Of a stretch of 35,894 bases of DNA, positions 1 through 6,757 are shown one piece after another. The translations under genes and the position numbers were made by a program. The notes under the pieces are model-generated. The model ran no database searches. It was not told where the DNA came from and saw only the letters and a list, made by a program, of their open reading frames with translations. Each line of letters opens with the position of its first letter. Positions within the stretch are counted from its first letter, which is position 1. The stretch covers positions 1 to 35,894 of the forward strand of contig JAAETV010000391.1 of the NCBI GenBank assembly GCA_024227975.1. The letters run 5' to 3'. This DNA is from Actinomycetes bacterium (GTDB lineage: Bacteria; Actinomycetota; Acidimicrobiia; Acidimicrobiales; SZUA-35).

Positions 1-465
1 GAAGGTGACAGCGTCATCGCTCCACAAGGCCCGAATGGCTCGCAGGTACTCGTCGGCCCGGCCCCCGCGACCGGCCATGGGAACACCGCAGGCCGTCATC
101 TCCGCTTCCAGGTAGCCGACACCGAGGCCGAACATGAGGCGCCCCCCAGACATGTGGTCGAGGCTGGCCAGGCTCTTGGCCAGAACAGCGGGCTGGCGTT
201 GGGGCAAGATGATGATGCCGCTTCCGAGTCGGATCGTCGACGTCGAAGCGGCCAGGTAGGCCAGGGCGACGGCAGTATCGACCATGGGGGTCTCGGGGGC
301 CGCCGGGGAGGGAGGAGCCTGGGGGTCGGGCAAGACGATGTGTTCACCCGTCCATACCGATTCGTAGCCAGCGGCTTCGGCCGCCTGGGTCACGGTCACC
401 ATGACCGACGGATCGGCCATTGTTCCCATGTTGATTCCGAATAGGGCCAGTTTCGGGGTCGTCAT
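1..465 (-). CDS. LLM-class (F420-type) flavin oxidoreductase, partial
   Basis: The frame is open from an ATG at 465-463 to the left edge of the window (155 codons); the C-terminus lies outside. The N-terminus (MTTPKLALFGINMGTM) and the blocks AAGYESVWTGEHIVLPD and LDHMSGGRLMFGLGVGYLEAEM are typical of the bacterial-luciferase-like TIM-barrel family, whose actinobacterial members usually use coenzyme F420 to oxidise or reduce small organic substrates. The GGRLxFGLGVG block packs near the cofactor in this family. The substrate cannot be told from the visible part. Family assignment is strong; cofactor choice (F420 rather than FMN) is inferred from the family. Confidence 0.85.
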   Translation of the reverse strand, partial: MTTPKLALFGINMGTMADPSVMVTVTQAAEAAGYESVWTGEHIVLPDPQAPPSPAAPETPMVDTAVALAYLAASTSTIRLGSGIIILPQRQPAVLAKSLASLDHMSGGRLMFGLGVGYLEAEMTACGVPMAGRGGRADEYLRAIRALWSDDAVTF

Positions 466-550
466 CACAGCAGTTTCGACCCTCATCCCCCCAGCTACAA
501 GTTGGCGGCCCGGTTGACGTTGGCCTAGCCGAGCGACCCAACGGAAATGA

Positions 551-1240
551 CTATTGGGTTCGTTCGTAGACCCAGCCGGCGGGGTCCATTATCAGCCGGT
601 GCCGGGCCCCTTCGCCCTTTGGGGACTCGGACGTCTTCCCGTCATAGACATGATCACCGGCCCAGGCCACGGTCAGTGGATCCTTGGCAATGGGACGGGT
701 GCGAAACTCGGCTGGTTCGTTGGCTTGGGCCCAATCGAGGGCGGCATCGACCGTGGTGTGCTGGCCTAGCTGGTGGAGGGTGACCCAGGTCGGGGGGACG
801 AGCTCGATCTCGCCCATATCGCGCTTGGCGATGGCTTCGTGGGGAGTGAGCCATTGGTGCCCGTGGATCTCTCCTCCGTCGACCTCGATGTCACCCTCGG
901 GGGCTGAAGTCACGAAGAACCAGGTCGAGAAACGGCGGATCTTGCCTCTGACCTTCATCTCGGCCCGCTGGGGCGGGATCCAGAACGACCAGGTCTCCAA
1001 CTCGTGACCAATTACCGTCAGTCCCGTCTCCTCTTCGACCTCACGGACGGCGGCCACCCGGGCCGAGCCGAGGCTGTCTCCGGTGACATGCTCATGGTCG
1101 TCGACCGCACCTCCGGGGAAGACCCACATGCCTCCGAAGGCGATCTTGGAATTGCGGCGGAGCATCAGGACCTCGAGGCCGGGGTCAGCATCGCGCAAGA
1201 GGACGACGGTGGCGGCAGGAATGAGATCCTCATCAGTCAC
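551..1240 (-). CDS. Nudix hydrolase
   Basis: A 229-residue protein starting at a GTG (1240-1238). It has the Nudix fold signature: GGMWVFPGGAVD at about residues 36-47 followed by REVEEETGL at about 66-74, the R-E-x-x-E-E-x-G-[LVI] half of the Nudix box that binds the divalent metal. The spacing between the glycine and the REVEEE part is longer than in the minimal 23-residue box, as in the CoA/NUDT7-19-like subgroup. It probably hydrolyses a nucleoside diphosphate linked to another moiety; the substrate is not readable. It is encoded 85 bp upstream of the oxidoreductase on the same strand, so the two may be co-transcribed. The C-terminal part (HVYDGKTSESPKGEGARHRLI) has no feature I recognise. 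Confidence 0.88.
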   Translation of the reverse strand: MTDEDLIPAATVVLLRDADPGLEVLMLRRNSKIAFGGMWVFPGGAVDDHEHVTGDSLGSARVAAVREVEEETGLTVIGHELETWSFWIPPQRAEMKVRGKIRRFSTWFFVTSAPEGDIEVDGGEIHGHQWLTPHEAIAKRDMGEIELVPPTWVTLHQLGQHTTVDAALDWAQANEPAEFRTRPIAKDPLTVAWAGDHVYDGKTSESPKGEGARHRLIMDPAGWVYERTQ

Positions 1241-1524
1241 GGTCGCTCAACTTAGTGGCCAGATCCGCCCAGTACCCATTGGGCTCGACCCTCCGGGGCT
1301 CCTGTTCGGCCCGCGGCGCGAGCGGGGCCGGTGACGAGAGAGAGTCAATGACAGAAGCGAGGGCCGCCAGGGCGCCAGCGTCGCGAAGACACTGGTAGCT
1401 ATGGTGTGGAGGAGAAGGCGGCCCCCGCTTGCTGCCGTTGTGACCGGTGAGGGGTGATGATCACCGGCATGAGTACCATCGACCGCCGCTGACCAATTCT
1501 TGAGCCAAGGGATAGCTTCCTTCG
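1241..1524. other. Gene-free spacer between divergent genes
   Basis: This 284 bp spacer separates the minus-strand Nudix gene from the plus-strand small membrane protein, so it should hold both promoters. I see no convincing -35/-10 pair, no RNA gene and no strong repeat. Short frames that cross it are not convincing genes. Confidence 0.4.
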
Positions 1525-1737
1525 ATGAATACTTCAGACCTGCTCGGTGACAACTTCCTCGCCTACCTCATCCTCGCCCTCGGCGGGGCTTTGGTCATCG
1601 GCAACGGGTTGGCACTGATGAAGCCCCGCCCCGACGAAGACGGGAACCTGGTCAAAGCCCCTCTCGGGCGCTCACTGATCCAGATCATCGTCGGTGCCCT
1701 GGCCTCCATCTGGGCCCTGGCCACGATCGTGAGCTGA
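1525..1737 (+). CDS. Small two-helix membrane protein, unknown function
   Basis: This 70-residue protein starts at an ATG and carries two hydrophobic segments, about residues 13-31 (AYLILALGGALVIGNGLAL) and 50-68 (LIQIIVGALASIWALATIV). A hydrophilic loop rich in Pro, Asp, Lys and Arg (KPRPDEDGNLVKAPLGR) separates them. Charge distribution suggests a hairpin with the loop in the cytoplasm. No catalytic motif is visible and I do not recognise the family. It stands alone between a minus-strand Nudix gene and a converging lipoprotein gene. The clear amphipathic organisation and codon pattern make it likely real despite its size. Confidence 0.65.
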   Translation: MNTSDLLGDNFLAYLILALGGALVIGNGLALMKPRPDEDGNLVKAPLGRSLIQIIVGALASIWALATIVS

Positions 1738-1763
1738 TTACGGGCCTGGCGATTCAGCTGGAT

Positions 1764-2984
1764 TCAGCTGGAGACGGGCCGGACGCTGACAGCGAGGGGG
1801 AGGGTGTAGGAATCGCCGCTAGCGAGATCGACGACGAGGGGCCCCAGTGGTGCCTGGTCAGGGTCGAAGTCCGGGCTTGCATTGCGGGAGATCACAGCCA
1901 ACCCACCGTCGATGAACATACCGTTCGGGTACCAGGAGCCGTTGTCCCAGGGAAAGGCGGTGATGTTCGCCTGAAGCTGGCCCTCCAAGTCGACCCGGTA
2001 GACACCCATCTCGTCGAAGAACCCGGCCGCGTCGTCATACACGAGGCCGACGGCAACGAGGTCGGTCCCGTCGCTGGCAGCATCCAAGCTGAGATAGTCG
2101 TCCCACTGTTCTGCGGGAAAGTTCCCGATAGACGATCCCGAGGTGAGATCGAAGGCGTAGTAGGCGTTGTATCCCTCACCGCCCCAGATGCCAGTGGTGA
2201 GGCCGTCGGTGACAGTGGTGATGGTGGTGCCCGCCTCCCAGCCGCCGACAACGTCGAGGGTGATCACGGCCGCATCGCTGAAGCGGTAGGCCTTCAGGTC
2301 TGCGTGTGAGGTATCGGGGGATCCCGTCCTGGCCACCCGCTGGTAGACGATCTGGTGCTCAGCACCGCGGCCCGAGACTCCTTCCAAGACGAGATAGATG
2401 GGATCTACCGTGACGAGAAGGTCGACGGGAGCGGTCTCACCCTCGGCCAGCCACCAGATCACCTGTTCATCGCCCGGCCGCTGGAACAGGATGCCCCCGG
2501 CTCCATCATCTGAGAGCTCACTGATCGATCCATCGATCAGTTTCGTGGCGGTTTCCCCCTCGATGCGGTATGCACCTTCGAGATTGAAGGCCAGGAGAGA
2601 GCCTATGACCGGTCCCGCTGGTGGGTCGTTGGCCCCGAGTTCGTAGGAGGCAACCACCCCATCGATAGCCGGCGCCGTGGTTGTGTCATCACCCGAGTCG
2701 GTGGAATCAGCGGAGGTGGTAGTACCGGCTCCGCCGTCCTCGTTCGCGGTGGTGGCGGGACCGATGTCGTCATCGGTGTCGTCGGCCGGCTGTTCGCCAA
2801 GGCCATCGGTCGCAGTGGTGGCGATGCCAGACTCGGCCTGACCTCGAGGGCTGTCACCGCTGCCGCAGGCAGCCAAGACGACGATGAGTAGCATCATTCC
2901 GGCCAGCTGAGCGGGACCCTTTGGTCGGCACCAGCAATGGTGAGGGCGACCGGTCGAGCTTTGGAGGCTTGGATTCACGGCCAC
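1764..2984 (-). CDS. Secreted lipoprotein, possible beta-propeller, unknown function
   Basis: A 406-residue protein from a GTG start (2984-2982; a second GTG follows two codons later). The N-terminus has a basic stretch (CRPKGPAQ) then a hydrophobic core ending in the lipobox LAAC at about residues 37-40, so it should be lipid-anchored on the outside of the membrane. About 75 residues of low-complexity Thr/Asp/Ser/Gly linker follow. The rest (from about residue 110) contains repeated short beta-like blocks with YxFDLTSG and YRVDLEGQ-type motifs, suggestive of a beta-propeller, but no family is recognisable. It lies 59 bp downstream of dnaB on the same strand. The long N-region before the signal core leaves the exact start uncertain. 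Confidence 0.7.
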   Translation of the reverse strand: MAVNPSLQSSTGRPHHCWCRPKGPAQLAGMMLLIVVLAACGSGDSPRGQAESGIATTATDGLGEQPADDTDDDIGPATTANEDGGAGTTTSADSTDSGDDTTTAPAIDGVVASYELGANDPPAGPVIGSLLAFNLEGAYRIEGETATKLIDGSISELSDDGAGGILFQRPGDEQVIWWLAEGETAPVDLLVTVDPIYLVLEGVSGRGAEHQIVYQRVARTGSPDTSHADLKAYRFSDAAVITLDVVGGWEAGTTITTVTDGLTTGIWGGEGYNAYYAFDLTSGSSIGNFPAEQWDDYLSLDAASDGTDLVAVGLVYDDAAGFFDEMGVYRVDLEGQLQANITAFPWDNGSWYPNGMFIDGGLAVISRNASPDFDPDQAPLGPLVVDLASGDSYTLPLAVSVRPVSS

Positions 2985-3043
2985 AACTGTGACACAGCAC
3001 TGCTCCGGATCCGAGCCACCATTCCAAGTTGCCCTTGGCGTTG

Positions 3044-4441
3044 TCAGAAGTCGGGCCCGGGATCAGTGCCACCCGCAGACGGACCGCCACCGGGTGTCGA
3101 CCGGGCCATGTTGTCGAATCGGGTGAATTGGCCTCGGAAGGCCAAACGAACCTTGCCGGTTGGCCCATTCCTGTGCTTGGCCACGATGACCTCGGCCACT
3201 CCCTTGTCGGGAGAAGCATCGTCGTAGACCTCGTCGCGGTAGAGGAACATCACGACGTCGGCGTCCTGTTCGAGGCTGCCGGACTCCCTGAGATCCGAGA
3301 GCATCGGCCGCTTGTCGGTCCGCTGCTCCAAACCTCGATTGAGCTGGGCCAGGGCGATGACAGGGGCTTCGAGCTCCCGAGCCAAGATCTTCAAGTTTCG
3401 ACTGATCTCGGATACCTCGACCTGGCGACTCTCGGCTCCTGACCGGCCCGTCATCAGCTGGACATAGTCAACGACCACCATCCCCAGATCGCCTTCGCGG
3501 CTCTTGAGTCGCCGGGCCTTGGCCCGGATGTCCATGACCGAGGTGTGGGGGTTGTCGTCGATGTAGATGGGGGTCTCCGCCAGTCGGCCAACGGCATGGC
3601 TGATCCGGGTCCACTCGGCCTCTTCGAGACGACCAGTCTTCACCTTGCCCGAATCGACCAGGGCCTCGGAGCACAACAGACGTTGTGACAATTCGAGCTG
3701 GCTCATCTCCAAGGTGAAGATCATGACCGGCCGATCGTCTTTCATGGCGGAGTTGGCCGCCATCCCCAGAGCAAATGCTGTCTTGCCCATGGCAGGACGA
3801 GCCCCGATCACATACAGAGAGTTCGGCTGAAGTCCGGCCAGCTTCTCGTCGAGGTCGAGATAGCCCGAGCTCAAGCCGGTGATGGCCTCCCCCCTGTCGT
3901 ACAACATCTCGATCCGATCGAGGTTGGCCGGAAGGAGATCACGGATGGCGGCGGTGCTATTGGTCACCCGCCGTTGGGCAACGTCGAACATCTTGGCTTC
4001 GGCATCATCGACGGCTTTGACCACATCGTCGGGAACCCCATAGGCCGTCTCGGCGATCTCATTGCTGACGAAGATCATGCGCCGCAGTAGGGCGTGCTCT
4101 TCGACGATCTTGGCGTAGTGAGCGGCATTGCTGATGGCGGGAGTCGTGGCCTGTAGATCAAGCAGGACGGCTGGGCCCCCGATCTCATCCAGGAGGCCGG
4201 CTCGCTTCAGCTCGTCGGCCACCGTGACGGCGTCGACCGGCTCGCCGGCGCTGTAGAGGCTCATGATGGCGTCGTATAGATGACCATGGGCCGGCTTGTA
4301 GAAGTGGTCGGGTTCGAGAACCTCGACCACTTCGGCTATCGCCTCGCGACTGAGCATCATGGCGCCCAGCACGGATTCTTCCGCTCGTAGGTTGTTCGGT
4401 GGCACCCTCATGGGCGCGCTTGGGCCGGGGCCGTCCTGCAT
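3044..4441 (-). CDS. dnaB: Replicative DNA helicase DnaB
   Basis: A 465-residue hexameric 5'-3' helicase that unwinds DNA at the replication fork and binds primase. The N-terminal domain (about 13-125) begins with the family pattern PPNNLRAEESVLGAMML. The RecA-like motor has Walker A GARPAMGKT (about 213-221), the catalytic Glu in FTLEMS (about 242-247) and Walker B VVVDYVQLM (about 322-330). It is followed by LAQLNRGLEQR and DLRESGSLEQDADVVMFLYR. Length matches the intein-free family; there is no intein, unlike the mycobacterial homologue. The start is the ATG at 4441-4439. The 221 bp upstream carries three consensus DnaA boxes, an obvious possibility for DnaA control of its transcription. 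Confidence 0.98.
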   Translation of the reverse strand: MQDGPGPSAPMRVPPNNLRAEESVLGAMMLSREAIAEVVEVLEPDHFYKPAHGHLYDAIMSLYSAGEPVDAVTVADELKRAGLLDEIGGPAVLLDLQATTPAISNAAHYAKIVEEHALLRRMIFVSNEIAETAYGVPDDVVKAVDDAEAKMFDVAQRRVTNSTAAIRDLLPANLDRIEMLYDRGEAITGLSSGYLDLDEKLAGLQPNSLYVIGARPAMGKTAFALGMAANSAMKDDRPVMIFTLEMSQLELSQRLLCSEALVDSGKVKTGRLEEAEWTRISHAVGRLAETPIYIDDNPHTSVMDIRAKARRLKSREGDLGMVVVDYVQLMTGRSGAESRQVEVSEISRNLKILARELEAPVIALAQLNRGLEQRTDKRPMLSDLRESGSLEQDADVVMFLYRDEVYDDASPDKGVAEVIVAKHRNGPTGKVRLAFRGQFTRFDNMARSTPGGGPSAGGTDPGPDF

Positions 4442-4521
4442 CAGCCCAATCCTGTCTCTGTTTGGCTGTGAGTCACTAGACCCGCAAGCTGTGGTTTTCG
4501 CCGTTCTCGCTGTGGGCTAGC

Positions 4522-4619
4522 TGTGGATAACTCCCAGGCCAGGGCCACTTTCCCGAACCTGTGGATAATTCTGGGGACGACTGCGTGGCGGCGTCCACAA
4601 TTCGGCGAGGTTATCCACA
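4522..4619. promoter_or_regulatory. Cluster of three consensus DnaA boxes upstream of dnaB
   Basis: Three perfect 9-mers of the classical DnaA box TTATCCACA occur within 98 bp: reverse orientation (TGTGGATAA) at 4522-4530 and 4560-4568, and forward at 4611-4619. A weaker CGTCCACAA sits at 4592-4600. They fill the space between rplI and the dnaB start. These are better matches than any I see flanking dnaA. They could regulate dnaB, titrate DnaA, or form part of an origin. Confidence 0.8.
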
Positions 4620-4662
4620 CATAGGTATCTAGCGGATAAGAACCGCCCGATTTGGGTGGGGT

Positions 4663-5109
4663 CTATGCTTCTACTACTGCGACGCTGACCGGGAACTGAA
4701 CCTCATTGTGAGGCTTGACCGTGACGACATGGGTCCCGATCGAGCGGATCGGATCATCGAGCTGGATCATCCGTCGATCGAGCTCCACCCCGGATTGTTC
4801 CTGAATGGCGGTCGAGACATCAGCCGAGGTCACCGAACCAAAGAGCTTGCCCTCGACACCCGCTCGGGCTGAGATCTCGATGGTCTTGGCCACCAGGGTC
4901 TTGGCAATCTCTTCGGCCGCCTCGCGCTCCTTGGCATTGCGAGCCTGCCATGACTTCTTCATCAGGCCTGCTTGGGCCTCCACCCCGGCACTGGCCTGCT
5001 GGGCCTGCCCCTTGGGGATGAGGAGGTTGCGGGCAAAACCGTCGGAGACATCGACGATGTCACCTCTGTTGCCGAGTCCGCTGATGGACTCATGGAGAAC
5101 GACTCGCAT
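4663..5109 (-). CDS. rplI: 50S ribosomal protein L9
   Basis: A 148-residue L9, the elongated large-subunit protein that binds 23S rRNA at the base of the L1 stalk. The N-terminal domain is diagnostic: [36 protein letters not shown]. It is followed by the long connecting helix (about 40-80) and the C-terminal domain with GKLFGSVTSADV. Length equals the family norm. Its ATG (5109-5107) overlaps the rpsR stop by one base (TGATG), implying translational coupling in the rpsF-ssb-rpsR-rplI operon. Confidence 0.97.
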   Translation of the reverse strand: MRVVLHESISGLGNRGDIVDVSDGFARNLLIPKGQAQQASAGVEAQAGLMKKSWQARNAKEREAAEEIAKTLVAKTIEISARAGVEGKLFGSVTSADVSTAIQEQSGVELDRRMIQLDDPIRSIGTHVVTVKPHNEVQFPVSVAVVEA

Positions 5110-5567
5110 CAGGCCTCTGCTCCTGCCTCAGCCGGGCTCTCATTCCCGCTGTCAGCGGGGGCTGAACGATCCGAGGACTCACCTCGTGATTCGCGTGAAT
5201 CCCGACGACCCCGATCGTCGCGTGAACCCCGGTCACCAGAATCGCCGTCACCAGAATCGCGGGGACCACGATCGTCACGACCGCGACCACCACGACGCTG
5301 GGTCGTGACCCGGCTCGTGTACGCCAACAGTCCCATCTCCCGAGCGTTCTTGATGGCCCGGGCCACTTCGCGCTGCTGCTGGGAATCATTGCCTGAAACC
5401 CGACGGGAGCGGATCTTGGCTCGATCGGACATGAACCGACGGAGCAGATCGACATCTTTGTAGTCGATGTAGGCGACGTTCTCCGACGCCAGGGGACTGA
5501 TCTTCTTCTTCGGCTTCCGCCCATTGTCCTTGGGCTTCATCCGCTTGCGTGTGCTTCCCTTGGCCAT
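5109..5567 (-). CDS. rpsR: 30S ribosomal protein S18 with long charged C-terminal tail
   Basis: Residues 1-86 are a complete S18 ([40 protein letters not shown] ... [18 protein letters not shown]), the small-subunit protein that pairs with S6. There is no Cys cluster, so it is the zinc-free form. S18 normally ends near here, at about 75-90 residues, but this one continues for about 65 more residues of Arg/Asp/Ser/Gly repeats ([18 protein letters not shown]..., ending [13 protein letters not shown]). The tail is low in complexity and surely disordered; its DNA contains a 15 bp tandem repeat at 5231-5260. The frame continues to a TGA that overlaps the rplI start. I see no sign of frameshift, so the tail is probably real. 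Confidence 0.93.
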   Translation of the reverse strand: MAKGSTRKRMKPKDNGRKPKKKISPLASENVAYIDYKDVDLLRRFMSDRAKIRSRRVSGNDSQQQREVARAIKNAREMGLLAYTSRVTTQRRGGRGRDDRGPRDSGDGDSGDRGSRDDRGRRDSRESRGESSDRSAPADSGNESPAEAGAEA

Positions 5568-5569
5568 AA

Positions 5570-6040
5570 CTAGAAGGGCTCCTCGTCGGGGTTGTATGCA
5601 GGCGGTTTGTTCGAGCCTCCGCCCGAACGGGGACTGCCAGAGTTGCCTCCGCCGAATCCGCCGCCACCTCCATCGGATCGTTCGTTTCGGATGACCTCGG
5701 CTGTTGCCCAGCGGAGGCTCACGGCGACATCATCGGCCACGATTTCGACCTTTGATCGCTTGTCGCCGTCCTGGGTCTCCCAGCTGCGCTGGTCAAGACG
5801 GCCCGTGATGGTGACCCGAGTGCCTTTGCCGACCGTCTCGGCGACGTTTTCGGCCAGCTGGGACCAGGCGGTGATGTCGAAGAACGACACCGCCTCTTCC
5901 CACTCCTGGGTCTGTCGATTCTGCCATCTGCGGTTGACGGCGACGCCGAAGTTAGCGACCGCCTGGCCCGAAGGGGTGAACCGGAGTTCGGGTTCTCTTG
6001 TGGCGTTTCCGGTGACGGCAACGCTGTTGTCCATAGCCAC
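5570..6040 (-). CDS. ssb: Single-stranded DNA-binding protein
   Basis: A 156-residue SSB that coats single-stranded DNA at replication forks and recruits repair proteins. The OB fold spans about residues 3-110 ([35 protein letters not shown] ... [34 protein letters not shown]). A Gly/Ser/Asn-rich flexible linker (about 120-148) and the acidic tip DEEPF, the protein-interaction peptide, follow. Two starts are possible: GTG at 6040 or ATG two codons later (6034). An AGGAG sits 8 nt before the GTG and fits it well. It lies between rpsF and rpsR in one operon. Confidence 0.97.
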   Translation of the reverse strand: MAMDNSVAVTGNATREPELRFTPSGQAVANFGVAVNRRWQNRQTQEWEEAVSFFDITAWSQLAENVAETVGKGTRVTITGRLDQRSWETQDGDKRSKVEIVADDVAVSLRWATAEVIRNERSDGGGGGFGGGNSGSPRSGGGSNKPPAYNPDEEPF

Positions 6041-6051
6041 TAGTCCTGCTC

Positions 6052-6375
6052 CTATGCAGTAGCGCCGGCCAAGCCTCGACGATGAGCCTCGTCCAGGGGC
6101 AAGCGAATGAACTTGTGGCGGACTACCTCGTCCGCGAGTCGCATCGTGCGATCAAGCTCGGTCAGCGCATTGGGTGCGAGAAACTCGAGAACGACGTAGA
6201 AGCCTTCCCGAGCCTTGTTCATCTCGTACGCGAAACGACGAACGCCCCACTTGTCGAGCTTCTCCAGCGATCCACTGGAGTCGTTGGCCATCTTCTCCAA
6301 GCGATTGACGAACGTCTGGATCGACGATTCATCGGTATCGGCCTTGAAGATGACCATTAGTTCGTAGGCCCTCAT
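6052..6375 (-). CDS. rpsF: 30S ribosomal protein S6
   Basis: A 107-residue S6, the partner of S18 in the platform of the small subunit. The start MRAYELMVIFKADTDE and the core LDKWGVRRFAYEMNKAREGFYVVLEFLAPNALTELDRTMRLADEVVRHKFIRL are diagnostic. Length is normal. It is the first gene of the rpsF-ssb-rpsR-rplI operon, 11 bp ahead of ssb. A GGAGG lies about 13 nt upstream of the ATG, slightly far but usable. The promoter should lie in the repeat-bearing region 6376-6757. Confidence 0.97.
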   Translation of the reverse strand: MRAYELMVIFKADTDESSIQTFVNRLEKMANDSSGSLEKLDKWGVRRFAYEMNKAREGFYVVLEFLAPNALTELDRTMRLADEVVRHKFIRLPLDEAHRRGLAGATA

Positions 6376-6757
6376 GATATGGGCGATTCCTCCCTGTGGA
6401 CCCGCTGTTGGCGGGGCCCCCGACGGTCAGGGGCAGGGTCTTCAGTTGTTGCGAAGGTCAAGGCTATCGCCGCTCGCCGCAGCTCACTAGGTGTGCCCTC
6501 CGGGCACCTCTCATTAGGTGTGCCCTCCGGGCACCTCGAGATTCTCGGGGCGGCAAGGCTCGTCACAGAATCATGAGTTGCAGGCCCCAAGGATCCAACA
6601 GGGTATGGCCGGGGCCAGACTCCCTGGCAGGGTGCTCGTGAATCCATGAGCCGACCATAACGACACCCTGTGACACTGCCGTTGGCGGTGACAGTGAGCA
6701 CTCGCTATGAGCGCTCGCTATGACACTGCCGCTCGCTGTGCTCCCGCCCCGTAAGGG
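6376..6757. other. Gene-free region with short repeats (PBP 3' end / rpsF leader)
   Basis: The space between the PBP stop and the rpsF start holds no credible gene. It contains two tandem copies of a 23 bp hairpin-forming unit (6488-6537). A 13 bp imperfect tandem unit GAGC[A/G]CTCGCTAT lies at 6696-6721, and a direct repeat TGACACTGCCG at 6671-6681 and 6721-6731. The PBP transcript should end and the ribosomal operon promoter should start here. I see no U-run terminator. Confidence 0.5.
6488..6537. repeat. 27 bp-period tandem duplication with hairpin
   Basis: TAGGTGTGCCCTCCGGGCAC followed by CTC occurs at 6488-6510 and, identical, at 6515-6537 (period 27 bp). Each copy can fold as GTGCCC-TCC-GGGCAC, a 6 bp stem with a 3 nt loop. 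It may mark RNA processing, a rho-independent-like pause or a small dispersed repeat; nothing in the window distinguishes these. Confidence 0.75.

Noticed and set aside
3044..4441. Intein in DnaB
   Set aside because: Mycobacterial DnaB can carry one, but here the motor motifs follow each other at normal spacing and the length is 465 residues.
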